This document shows, piece after piece, positions 53,349 to 62,296 of a DNA stretch of 64,000 bases. The notes under the pieces are model-generated. The model was not told the DNA's origin, made no database searches, and worked only from the letters and a program-made list of their open reading frames with translations. Source of the DNA: Novacetimonas hansenii JCM 7643 (GTDB lineage Bacteria > Pseudomonadota > Alphaproteobacteria > Acetobacterales > Acetobacteraceae); the NCBI RefSeq assembly GCF_000964405.1, contig NZ_BANE01000050.1, positions 50,671 through 114,670 of the forward strand. The letters are read 5' to 3'. The number at the start of each line of letters is the position of its first letter. The first letter of the stretch is position 1. The translations under genes were made by a program, and so were the position numbers.

Positions 53349-54563
53349 ATGACGCAGCCCCTTCTTGAACGCCGCCATCAGTTGCTCAGTCCGTCTTACC
53401 GGCTGTTCTATGATGAACCGCTGCACCTTGCATCCGGCCGGGGGGCATGGCTGACCGACGTGCATGGCCGCCGCTTTCTGGATGCCTATAACAATGTTGT
53501 CCCCGCCGGGCACTGCCACCCGCGCATTGTGGCCGCCATCGTGGCCCAGACGGAACGGCTGAACACGCATACACGTTACCTGCATGATACCATCGTGGAT
53601 TATGCGGATGCCCTGCTCGCGACCTTTCCCTTCCCCGCGCAGGCAACATTTACGTGCTCGGGCAGCGAGGCCAACGACCTGGCCATCCGGATTGCCCGCC
53701 ATGTCACCGGCGGCGACGGGCTGATCATAACCGAAAATGCCTACCATGGCGTGACCTCCACAACAGCCGAGATTTCTCCCTCTCTGGGCAAAAGCGTCAA
53801 TCTCGGGACGCATGTACGCACGGTGCCTGCCCCTGGGGCAGGCACCGATTTTGCCGCAGGTGTCAGATCCGCCATCGCGGACCTGCAACGCCATGGTATC
53901 CGGCCTGCCCTGCTGGTGGTGGATACGATCTTCTCCTCGGATGGAATATTTTCTGATCCCGCCGGGTTCCTCGCTCCGGCGGTTGAGGCAATCCATGAAG
54001 CGGGCGGGCTGTTCCTGGCCGATGAAGTGCAACCCGGTTTCGGGCGCACTGGCAGCCATATGTGGGGTTTTGAACGCCATAGCATCACGCCGGACATGGT
54101 CTCGATGGGCAAGCCCATGGGCAACGGATATCCGGTTGCAGGGCTTGTATGCCAGCCGGACGTGATCCAGAATTTTGGTTCCAGCATCCGTTATTTCAAT
54201 ACGTTTGGCGGCAACCCGGTCGCCATGGCCGCCGCCATGGCAACACTGGGCGTGATCCAGGACGAGAACCTCATGGAAAACGCCAGCACCGTGGGTGCCT
54301 ACCTGCGGACACAACTGGCCCGGCACCCAGGCATTCATGATGTTCGCGGAGCAGGACTTTTCATTGGCGCCGAACTGGCGAATGAGGCCATCGCCTCTCG
54401 GGTGGTCAATGAAATGCGCGCCCGCGGCGTGCTCATCAGCTCTTCCGGCCCGGCCGGGAATGTCCTGAAAATCCGCCCGCCCCTCATATTCTCCCGCGAA
54501 CAGGCGGATATCCTGAACGACACGGCAGCAGCTGCCCTGGAAGTGGCTCTGGCGGATGGCTGA
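53349..54563 (+). CDS. Class III PLP enzyme resembling amino-alcohol phosphate phospho-lyases
   Basis: PLP enzyme of 404 residues in the class III aminotransferase family. Seen: DAYNNVVPAGHCHPRIVAAI, FTCSGSEANDLAIRIAR, TENAYHGVTSTTAEISPS, LFLADEVQPGFGRTGSHMWGFE and the Schiff-base Lys in VSMGKPMGNGYPVAGLV, then IRYFNTFGGNPVAMAA. The MGKPMGNG and YFNTFGGNP forms are typical of the subgroup holding ethanolamine-phosphate and phosphohydroxylysine phospho-lyases and AGXT2. The start at 53349 fits the family N terminus. Together with the APH-fold kinase at 38137 it suggests phosphorylation of an amino alcohol followed by elimination of ammonia and phosphate to an aldehyde. An ordinary transamination role is the alternative. 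Confidence 0.8.
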   Translation: MTQPLLERRHQLLSPSYRLFYDEPLHLASGRGAWLTDVHGRRFLDAYNNVVPAGHCHPRIVAAIVAQTERLNTHTRYLHDTIVDYADALLATFPFPAQATFTCSGSEANDLAIRIARHVTGGDGLIITENAYHGVTSTTAEISPSLGKSVNLGTHVRTVPAPGAGTDFAAGVRSAIADLQRHGIRPALLVVDTIFSSDGIFSDPAGFLAPAVEAIHEAGGLFLADEVQPGFGRTGSHMWGFERHSITPDMVSMGKPMGNGYPVAGLVCQPDVIQNFGSSIRYFNTFGGNPVAMAAAMATLGVIQDENLMENASTVGAYLRTQLARHPGIHDVRGAGLFIGAELANEAIASRVVNEMRARGVLISSSGPAGNVLKIRPPLIFSREQADILNDTAAAALEVALADG

Positions 54564-54983
54564 TACCAATATCTCATCGATGGGGATGCCATTGTCGCCG
54601 TGCCTGGCGAGGCAGTGACAGACGACTATCTGCGCATGCTTCAGAAACATGGGGGATCTTACTGCTTCGCCGGTACAGACGGACATGACACCCGGAAAGC
54701 TGTCGAGGTTCTGAGGAAGATATTTGGACGTAATAAGCTCCTGCTTGAAGGAGGCGGTCGAATCAATGGGGCTTTCCTGAAGGCAGGCGTCATCAACGAT
54801 GACCAGTCTCATGATTTATCCGGGCATTGACGGACTCTGCCGTGTCGCCAGCAGCTTTGACTGGATTGGCGCCAAAGATGAGGACCTGCAAATGGACAGG
54901 CCTTGCGTCTGAAACACGTTGAAAACCGTGAGAACGGTGTTTTGTGGTTACAGTATGATGTGGAAAAAGGCCGTCCTGAGTAA
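54564..54983 (+). pseudogene. Broken RibD-C-terminal-domain reductase (dihydrofolate reductase-like)
   Basis: Remains of a dihydrofolate-reductase-like (RibD C-terminal) protein, missing its N-terminal half and shifted twice in frame. Directly after the transaminase stop one frame reads YQYLIDGDAIVAVPGEAVTD and LLLEGGGRINGAFLKAG; near 54797 the match moves to a frame reading SLMIYPGIDGL and FDWIGAKDEDL; near 54893 it moves again to GQALRLKHVEN and LWLQYDVEKGRPE, ending at 54983. The C terminus is thus complete but unreadable. It faces the convergent LysR gene 10 bases away. Confidence 0.75.
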
Positions 54984-54992
54984 ATGTCGGCT

Positions 54993-55886
54993 TTATCCGC
55001 GATAGCGTAAGGCCTCAACAACCAGCCGGAAGGCGGCGGAAGACTGTCGTCTGCTGGGGTAATACAGATGATAGCCGGGGAATGGGGGGCACCAGTCCTC
55101 CAGCACACGGACCAGACGCCCGTCTGCCAGATAAGGCGCGCTCTGGTCCTCCATGATGCAGGCCAGTCCAAATCCACCCAGCGCGGCCTGTCGGATCATT
55201 GGCACATTATTGAACGTCAGTTGCCCATCCACACGCACGCGCAGCGCACGTTTCCCCTTTTCCAGCTCCCACGCATAAACACCGCCAGAGGTCGGAAGAC
55301 GCAGATTGATACAGGTATGATGGGATAAGTCCTGTGGCTTTCTTGGGACAGGATGCCGTTCGAAATAGGACGGTGCCCCGACGACGGCCATACGCAACGG
55401 CGGTCCGATGGGAACGGCAATCATGTCGCGGGCGATTGTTTCCTCAAGACGCACGCCGGCATCGAAGCGCTCGGCAACAATATCGGTCAGACTGGAATCG
55501 ACCGCCAGTTCAACATGCAGATCGGGATACTTGGGCAGAAGCTTGCTGAGTGCTGGCCACAGCAACGTATTGGCCGCATGTTCCGAGGTCGTGATCCGGA
55601 CTGTCCCCGACGGTTTTTCAGAAAGTTCGCTGAGGGAGGCGATTTCACTGCTGATCATATCGAGAGCGGGGACCAACGCTGTGAGCAGGCGCTCGCCTGC
55701 TTCCGTAGGAGAGACCCGACGCGTCGTGCGGGTGAGAAGCCTGACATTCAGACGAGTTTCCAGTCGGCGGATCGTATGGCTCAGCGTGGATTGGGACGTA
55801 CCAAGTTTCGCAGCCGCCCGTGTAAAGCTCTGTTCTTCCGCAACCGTCATGAACGCATTGAGATCGACCAGTTCCTCGCGACGCAT
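54993..55886 (-). CDS. LysR-family regulator
   Basis: A 297-residue LysR regulator with an N-terminal helix-turn-helix (about residues 5-65: DLNAFMTVAEEQSFTRAAAKLG and TSQSTLSHTIRRLETRLNVRLL) and an effector domain that follows the pattern common in regulators of redox genes (SGTVRITTSEHAA, VELAVDSSLTDIVAERFDAGVRL). It diverges from the cupin gene, so the cupin, the EthD protein and perhaps the nearby reductases are likely targets. Confidence 0.9.
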   Translation of the reverse strand: MRREELVDLNAFMTVAEEQSFTRAAAKLGTSQSTLSHTIRRLETRLNVRLLTRTTRRVSPTEAGERLLTALVPALDMISSEIASLSELSEKPSGTVRITTSEHAANTLLWPALSKLLPKYPDLHVELAVDSSLTDIVAERFDAGVRLEETIARDMIAVPIGPPLRMAVVGAPSYFERHPVPRKPQDLSHHTCINLRLPTSGGVYAWELEKGKRALRVRVDGQLTFNNVPMIRQAALGGFGLACIMEDQSAPYLADGRLVRVLEDWCPPFPGYHLYYPSRRQSSAAFRLVVEALRYRG

Positions 55887-56015
55887 TTATGAACTCCAAG
55901 CATAAGATCAAGCGGACCCTAGCATCTAATCATGGAAATGGCCTCATGCTTTGATGTCTGACAAACCTGTTGGGGTGTGTTTTACCCGTCAGGCCCTCTT
56001 TGAAGGAGGATATTT

Positions 56016-56405
56016 ATGGATATCCGTCGTCCTGGTTTCAAACCCTCCGTTAAAGGATCAGCCGAATGGTTTACTGGCACGGTCCGGGTCGATGCACCCT
56101 TTGCCGGCAGTGGTGCACTTTCCTGCGCAACCGTCACTTTTGAGCCGGGCGCACGCACGGCCTGGCACGCACATCCGCTCGGCCAGACTCTCCTCATCAC
56201 TGAAGGTTTCGGCTGGGTTCAGCGTGAGGGCGGACCGATCGAAGATGTACGTCCCGGTGATATCGTCTGGTTTGAACCAGAAGAGAAGCATTGGCATGGT
56301 GCATCGCCGGAATGCGCGATGACCCATATCGCCATCACTGAATCGAAAGACGGTAAATCTTCGGACTGGATGGAGCATGTCAGCAACGAACAGTATCGTC
56401 GCTGA
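56016..56405 (+). CDS. Small cupin-domain protein
   Basis: A 129-residue single cupin. The metal-binding motifs are [21 protein letters not shown] (His residues near 47 and 49, Gln and Glu after) in two parts and [18 protein letters not shown] (His near 93). It resembles cupins found with LysR regulators, alcohol dehydrogenases and aldo/keto reductases, often annotated beside carboxymuconolactone-decarboxylase-like proteins. AAGGAGG precedes the ATG at an ideal distance, so strong translation is expected. It diverges from the LysR gene. The reaction is unknown. Confidence 0.85.
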   Translation: MDIRRPGFKPSVKGSAEWFTGTVRVDAPFAGSGALSCATVTFEPGARTAWHAHPLGQTLLITEGFGWVQREGGPIEDVRPGDIVWFEPEEKHWHGASPECAMTHIAITESKDGKSSDWMEHVSNEQYRR

Positions 56406-56571
56406 AGTCCTGAAGGCATAAAACTCGACCTGTAATGCACTCTAAAAAATTATAATGAGGAAGAGGACAGTTGCGCAGCGGGCCTCTTGTGAGCGTAGAG
56501 TTTTATGTCACATTGATGCGTTAACGGGGCCAAGACACCTAATCCCGTGAGTGAAACAGAGAGAAGTGGAC

Positions 56572-56871
56572 ATGATAACACTCTTCGTGACCTACCCTGC
56601 GAGCGCTGATGCCTCGTTTGATCGTGACTATTACACGACCCATCATATTCCGCTGGTAAACAGCGTATGGAAGCCATTGGGCCTGATCTCGGCGACGGCA
56701 TTTTTTCCAAGTCCGGCGCCAAATGGCAATCATGCGATCTGCGAATGTGTCTTTGAAGGAGAAAGCGCGCTCCAGGCCGCTCTTGCCTCTCCGCATACAC
56801 CGGCGGTCATGGACGACGTAAAGAATTTCACGACAATCGTGCCGGTCATTCTACGTGGTACCGCGTTCTGA
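56572..56871 (+). CDS. EthD-family protein
   Basis: A 99-residue EthD-type dimeric ferredoxin-like barrel protein. Seen: LFVTYPASADASFDRDYYTTHHIPLV (in parts, His residues near 23-24) and ECVFEGESALQAALASPH, the usual EthD pattern. Relatives take part in ether or aromatic degradation or act as small oxygenases or binding proteins. The start at 56572 follows AGAAGTGGA. It converges with the Bcr/CflA gene. Confidence 0.83.
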   Translation: MITLFVTYPASADASFDRDYYTTHHIPLVNSVWKPLGLISATAFFPSPAPNGNHAICECVFEGESALQAALASPHTPAVMDDVKNFTTIVPVILRGTAF

Positions 56872-56882
56872 TCTTTATGACA

Positions 56883-56939
56883 TCAGGACGGATATGCAGG
56901 AAGAATGTCAGGTAAATTTTTCCATTCTATCCGTCCTGA
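56883..56939. terminator. Long-arm inverted repeat between convergent genes
   Basis: TCAGGACGGATA (56883-56894) and TATCCGTCCTGA (56928-56939) are perfect 12-base arms around a 33-base loop, between the ends of the EthD gene and the Bcr/CflA gene. A bidirectional terminator is the simplest reading, though the loop is long and no T-run follows. Confidence 0.5.
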
Positions 56940-56949
56940 ACATTTACAG

Positions 56950-58191
56950 TCAGTCCTTTTGTCCGCGGCTTTCACCATAATGAAGTAACAATGCAAGGGC
57001 ACACAGAAAACTACCAACTCCTGTTAATGCAACCACCCAGCCCATAGGCCATGGTGTGCCATCAGCGAATACACCGATCAGACCGGAGCCGAGGATGCCG
57101 CTCCCATACTGCGCTGCTCCCACAAACGCCGATACCGACCCCGATCGCTCAGGAGAAACGTTAAGAGCGCCAGAAATCGAATTGGCAACAATAAAACCGG
57201 TCGCCGAGGCAAAGATGAAAAGCGGAACAACCAGTCCCCATAACCCTCCGTAGCCGCCCCACGCGGCGAGCGCCACCAGTATGCCGGCTGCCGCAGCCTG
57301 AAACGTGCCAAACCGGAGCATGCGGTCGCTACCGATCCTGTGCGCCAGTCGGGCATTGAGCATGTTCGTCGCCATGATTCCAAGGATACCGGCACCGAAC
57401 AGCAGACCATAATAACGCGGCGGTACATGATAGAAAGAAATATAGGCGAACGGCGTTCCCGCGACATAGGCGAACATGCCGCCATAAAAAAATGCTCCCG
57501 CGCCCGTATAAGCCAGAAGGCGCGGGGTCGTCAGAAGTTCGCCATAGCGCAGGAATGCGCGCGAGAGTGGTTCGTGGTGGCGTCTGGTGGACGGCAGTGT
57601 CTCGGGCAGAGTGAAAATCGCTGCAAGCGTTGCAATCCCGACAACAGCCAGCACGCCAAAGACCGCCCGCCAGCCACCGATCGACAGGATCTGCGCCCCC
57701 ACGATCGGTCCAAGTAGCGGAGCAATGGCCATAACGGTAATCAGCGTTGACAACATGCGGACTGCGTAATGACCTTCATACAGGTCCCGTACCATCGCAC
57801 GGGACAGCACCACCCCTGCAGAGGCCCCGAGAGCCTGAACAACCCGCCATACGATCAGGCTGCCGATACTTCCGGCACAAGCACACAGGACAGAACCGAT
57901 GATGAAGATCATGATCCCGGTTGCAACCGGCATGCGCCGCCCGTAACGGTCACTCACAGGCCCCCAGAAAAGCTGCCCAAGGCTGAACCCGACCAGATAG
58001 CCGGACACGGTCCACTCGACTGCTCCGGGAGAGGCCAGCAGAGCCTGACCCATGGCCGGCATGGCCGGCAGGTAAATATCCGTCGAGATCGATGCAAAGC
58101 CCATCAAGAGGCTCAGCACCCCCAGCGTCCACCAGCGAGCCTCACGACTGGACCTGCATTCTGGTGCAGCGGCGCTGGTCTTTAAGGGCAT
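56950..58191 (-). CDS. Bcr/CflA-family multidrug efflux MFS transporter
   Basis: Inner-membrane proton-driven exporter of about 413 residues with 12 helices, DHA1 Bcr/CflA group. Seen: ISTDIYLPAMPAMGQAL of helix 1, WTVSGYLVGFSLGQLFWGPVSDRYGRRMP with motif A, and RVVQALGASAGVVLSRAMVRDLYEG with the Bcr/CflA signature. The ATG at 58191 is used; a TTG at 58203 is possible. It forms part of the redox and efflux cluster at the right end. Confidence 0.9.
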   Translation of the reverse strand: MPLKTSAAAPECRSSREARWWTLGVLSLLMGFASISTDIYLPAMPAMGQALLASPGAVEWTVSGYLVGFSLGQLFWGPVSDRYGRRMPVATGIMIFIIGSVLCACAGSIGSLIVWRVVQALGASAGVVLSRAMVRDLYEGHYAVRMLSTLITVMAIAPLLGPIVGAQILSIGGWRAVFGVLAVVGIATLAAIFTLPETLPSTRRHHEPLSRAFLRYGELLTTPRLLAYTGAGAFFYGGMFAYVAGTPFAYISFYHVPPRYYGLLFGAGILGIMATNMLNARLAHRIGSDRMLRFGTFQAAAAGILVALAAWGGYGGLWGLVVPLFIFASATGFIVANSISGALNVSPERSGSVSAFVGAAQYGSGILGSGLIGVFADGTPWPMGWVVALTGVGSFLCALALLLHYGESRGQKD

Positions 58192-58241
58192 AATTTTGTT
58201 CAAGGTCAGGATACGTTCCGTTTATTCATGAATGACGCTGG

Positions 58242-58275
58242 AGAACTGGTGAAGCCTCCCCTCTCCACCAGTTCT
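58242..58275. terminator. Hairpin between alcohol dehydrogenase and efflux genes
   Basis: AGAACTGGTG and CACCAGTTCT are perfect 10-base arms around a 14-base loop. On the plus strand the hairpin is followed by ATTTTTA, but the genes on both sides read leftward, so it would act as a hairpin after the alcohol dehydrogenase gene or as an operator of the efflux gene. Confidence 0.5.
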
Positions 58276-58307
58276 ATTTTTACTGAAAGTAAAGGTGTTT
58301 TTATCGA

Positions 58308-59357
58308 TCAATTCAGGGTCGACATGTCAACGACGAAGCGATAGCGCACATCATTACGTTCCAGCCGTTCAAGCGCTGCATTGATCTCATCTGCGCGGAT
58401 GAGTTCAATATCGGCCGTAATCTGATGTTCCGCACAGAATTCCAGCATTTCCTGCGTCTCCGCAATGCCACCGATATTGGAGCCGGAAAAACTGCGGCGT
58501 CCCACAACGACATTGAACGCACCCACTTCCAGCGGTTCGGGAGGAAGGCCTACAAGCACCAGGCTCCCATCAATCGCGAGTAGCTGCAGATACATGTTAA
58601 CGTCGTGCTTCGCGGAGACCGTGTCGAGCAGCATATCAACCCTGGACGCGAAACGTTTCATCTGCTCGGGATCGGTCGATAGAACTGCATCATGAGCCCC
58701 CAGCCTTCTCGCGTCCTCCATCTTTTCTGGTGATGTCGTGAACACCACGACATGCGCCCCCATTGCCCTGGCGATCCTGATGGCAACATGGCCCAAGCCG
58801 CCAATCCCTATGATGCCAACGACCTTGCCGGCTCCCGCGTTCCAGTGTTTCAGCGGGGAATATACTGTAATCCCCGCACAGAGCAGCGGGGCTGCGGCAG
58901 CAGGGTCCAGCGTATCGGGCATACGCAAAGTATAGTGCTCCTTAGACACATAGCTTTGCGAAAACCCCCCATATGTCATCCCGCCAAGGTGTTTGTCGGG
59001 GGAGTTGAAAGAGAATGTCACGCCCGCTTCACAGCATTGTTCCAGATCGTGTCGGCAGGGAGAGCAGGTACCACATGAATCCACGATGCAGCCAACTGCT
59101 GCCATGTCACCGACCCTGAAGCGTGTGACCGCACTGCCTGTGGCCGTAACGCGTCCGACGATTTCATGTCCTGGCACCAGGGGATAGTGTGCCATCCCGA
59201 AATCGTTCCTGATCTGGTGGAGATCAGAATGACAGATCCCACAATAGAGTATCTCTATCCTGACATCGTCCGGAAGCAGATCCCGGCGCGCGATCTGCAT
59301 GATTGCAAGCGGTTGATCAGCAGCTTGTGTGCCAACGGCCTTGACGGAAGTGCTCAT
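58308..59357 (-). CDS. Zinc-dependent NAD(P) alcohol dehydrogenase (YahK/cinnamyl-alcohol type)
   Basis: Medium-chain dehydrogenase of 349 residues that interconverts aldehydes and primary alcohols. Catalytic zinc ligands are seen in CGICHSDLHQ (near residue 37) and GHEIVGRV (near 62); structural zinc Cys in CGTCSPCRHDLEQC (near 95-108); the NADP-binding fold in GIIGIGGLGHVAIRIA (near 175). The YahK/CAD branch is clear from the TYGGFSQSYVSKEHYTLRMP segment. It neighbours the two aldo/keto reductases, a set often found together. Confidence 0.9.
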   Translation of the reverse strand: MSTSVKAVGTQAADQPLAIMQIARRDLLPDDVRIEILYCGICHSDLHQIRNDFGMAHYPLVPGHEIVGRVTATGSAVTRFRVGDMAAVGCIVDSCGTCSPCRHDLEQCCEAGVTFSFNSPDKHLGGMTYGGFSQSYVSKEHYTLRMPDTLDPAAAAPLLCAGITVYSPLKHWNAGAGKVVGIIGIGGLGHVAIRIARAMGAHVVVFTTSPEKMEDARRLGAHDAVLSTDPEQMKRFASRVDMLLDTVSAKHDVNMYLQLLAIDGSLVLVGLPPEPLEVGAFNVVVGRRSFSGSNIGGIAETQEMLEFCAEHQITADIELIRADEINAALERLERNDVRYRFVVDMSTLN

Positions 59358-59574
59358 CGGAATCCTCGCGCGTTATTTATGTGACCATCCAACCAGACGC
59401 ACTGTCAGATCGGCCAGAAACCTGAATAACCGGCTTTATTTCACGTCGGGACATTGCCTCGCATGATACCGGTCGTATCACCATTGATTAGTCAGAGACG
59501 GGCCGTCCAAACAAGACGGCATAATCAGATTGCCGTTATATCGCCAATTCATGAATTGCGGTGCCTGCGCTCCC

Positions 59575-59678
59575 AGAGCATTTCCACCGAAAACCGGTTC
59601 GGTGAAGATGCCCCGGTTTATTGTTTTTACGAGCATCTTCACCTGTCTGAATGCACGCATTCAGACAGGATCTGCTCT
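59575..59678. repeat. Palindromic repeat element of about 104 bases with two hairpins
   Basis: The element is bounded by AGAGCA (59575-59580) and its complement TGCTCT (59673-59678). Inside are a short hairpin ACCGAA-AACCGG-TTCGGT (59586-59603) and a long perfect palindrome with 13-base arms around AC, CCTGTCTGAATGC (59642-59654) and GCATTCAGACAGG (59657-59669). The AGAGCATTT and CCGGTTCG words recall the small mobile palindromic elements of other alphaproteobacteria. It lies in the gap 59358-59829, which otherwise holds no recognised gene. Confidence 0.6.
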
Positions 59679-59835
59679 AGAAAAACATTATTCATGAAAT
59701 CCTGATATGATGTCATGCAGAATCCGGCGACTAATCGCATCACGCCTGAACATGTATCATTTCCATCAACCTGAAATTGCTTGAACTGGCAACGCGTTAC
59801 TCGATGGCCCGTGGCATCAGAAATGGGGAATGAAG

Positions 59836-60819
59836 ATGGATTATGTGCGTCTTGGTAAATCCGGCCTGAAAGTCAGTCCCCTTACTCTGGGATGCATGAG
59901 CTTCGGGAGTGGTGGTTTTTCTGGCGGATGGTCACTCAGTGAGACAGACGCGGAACCAATCTTCCGGCTGGCGCTGGATCTCGGAATCACCTTCTGGGAC
60001 ACGGCAAACGTCTATGGCAAGGGAACGTCCGAAGAAATTACCGGCCGGATGCTCGCCAGACTGGCACGGCGCGACGACATTGTGCTGGCGACCAAGCTCT
60101 TCGGCCCGATGGGCGATGGCCCTGGCGGCGCAGGTCTGTCGCGCAAGGCAGTGATGGAACAGATCGACGCCTCATTAAAGCGCCTCGGCACCGACTACAT
60201 CGATCTCTATCAGATTCATCGCTTTGACCCGAACACTCCGGTCGAAGAGACGATGGAAGCGCTTCATGACATCGTGAAGGCGGGAAAAGTTCGCTACATC
60301 GGTGCTTCATCCATGTGGGCATGGCAGTTTTCGAAAATGCAATATGCTGCCAGCCTCAATGGCTGGACGCGCTTCATCTCGATGCAGCACCAGTATAATC
60401 TGGTCCAGAGAGAGGAAGAACGCGAGATGTTCCCTCTCATTACGGATCAGGGCGTGGGCTCAATGCCCTGGAGCCCGCTTGCAGCCGGTCTGCTCACCAG
60501 ACCCTGGGGCGAGAAAAGCACGACGCGGGCCAAGGACAATCCGGTCACGGATTTTGCCGGACGCCCGCTTTTTCTTGAAAGTGACAAGGCCATCATTGAT
60601 ATCCTCCAGAAGATCGCTGGCGTTCATGGAGTGTCGATGGCAACCGTTGCGATGGCCTGGGTGTTCCACAACCCACGCGTCACGTCACCGATCATCGGCG
60701 CGACAAAGCCAAAACACCTTGAAGATGCGGTCGCAGCACTTGGGCTCAAGCTGACCGATGAAGAGGTCGCCGAACTGGAAGCACCCTACACGCCCAGACT
60801 ACCGACCTACTTTCTCTAA
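59836..60819 (+). CDS. Aldo/keto reductase (first of a pair)
   Basis: A 327-residue NADPH-dependent aldo/keto reductase. Catalytic Asp and Tyr in WDTANVYGKG (near residues 53-60), Lys in VLATKLFGP (near 87), His in YQIHRFDPN (near 132), and the cofactor site SPIIGATKPKH near 290. The MWAWQF segment and GGAGLSRKAV are typical of the YajO/general-stress-protein group. The ATG at 59836 is preferred over 59830, which is too close to GGGGA. It is followed 43 bases later by a second reductase of different subgroup. Confidence 0.88.
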   Translation: MDYVRLGKSGLKVSPLTLGCMSFGSGGFSGGWSLSETDAEPIFRLALDLGITFWDTANVYGKGTSEEITGRMLARLARRDDIVLATKLFGPMGDGPGGAGLSRKAVMEQIDASLKRLGTDYIDLYQIHRFDPNTPVEETMEALHDIVKAGKVRYIGASSMWAWQFSKMQYAASLNGWTRFISMQHQYNLVQREEEREMFPLITDQGVGSMPWSPLAAGLLTRPWGEKSTTRAKDNPVTDFAGRPLFLESDKAIIDILQKIAGVHGVSMATVAMAWVFHNPRVTSPIIGATKPKHLEDAVAALGLKLTDEEVAELEAPYTPRLPTYFL

Positions 60820-60838
60820 ATACTCGATAACTACATAA

Positions 60839-61852
<1,014 letters not shown>

Positions 61853-61909
61853 CAAATATTGCTGGCGGCGTTTTGAGCGCCGACGTTTCACACAATAACG
61901 AGCGAGTTC

Positions 61910-61975
61910 ATGACAGCAACCAAGCTGAATGTTCTCGCCGTCGGTGCGACGGGAAGCGCAGGACGACATGTCGTA
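61910..61975 (+). pseudogene. N-terminal scrap of an atypical SDR/NmrA-type oxidoreductase
   Basis: The first 22 codons from an ATG at 61910 read TATKLNVLAVGATGSAGRHVV, a clear Rossmann start of NAD(P)-binding SDR/NmrA proteins. The resemblance stops at about 61975, where the sequence becomes the antisense of another gene fragment; the open frame then runs to a stop at 62053 with meaningless residues. The rest of the gene has been lost. Confidence 0.65.
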
Positions 61976-62172
61976 CCTGCGCCGTCAGTGCTCAGAACGA
62001 AAGACGCCTTGGCCTTGTTGAAAAGACCTCGACGAATTTGCCCGGAAAGTTGATTGACCGTCGCGGCATGCATTTTGATCAAAGTATAACCTGACCGAGG
62101 CAAAGACTTAGGACGTTCCTCAATAATAATTGAAGTAATTGCCCCAAAATACGCGCAAACCAAAGACTTCAT
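61972..62172 (-). pseudogene. N-terminal scrap of a quinone oxidoreductase-type (MDR) dehydrogenase
   Basis: On the minus strand a frame from 62172 reads MKSLVCAYFGAITSIIIEER, GYTLIKMHAATVNQLS and VLSTDGAGT over about 67 residues, the N-terminal GroES-like part of a zinc-independent alcohol dehydrogenase or NADPH:quinone reductase. It ends abruptly at about 61972, where it meets the SDR scrap head on. The cofactor domain is missing. Confidence 0.65.
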
Positions 62173-62296
62173 GATGTTTCGCTCATGCAGAAAAACGTTT
62201 GATAATAACAGGTGATCTGCGACGATCATTTTCATAATTTTTGAGTTTTTTTTCTCTTAGTCTCGTATTTTGTCTCAGCGAAAGGCACTCACAAAA

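Noticed and set aside
53247..54812. A 521-codon open frame on the minus strand, longer than the gene opposite
   Set aside because: It is antisense to the class III PLP enzyme, whose motifs (SGSEAND, MGKPMGNG) are unmistakable; the antisense product has no family features and is a by-product of high-GC codon use.
61888..62235. A 115-codon minus-strand frame taken as one protein
   Set aside because: Only its middle part matches a quinone-oxidoreductase N terminus; the last part is antisense to an SDR scrap, so it is a fusion of debris.
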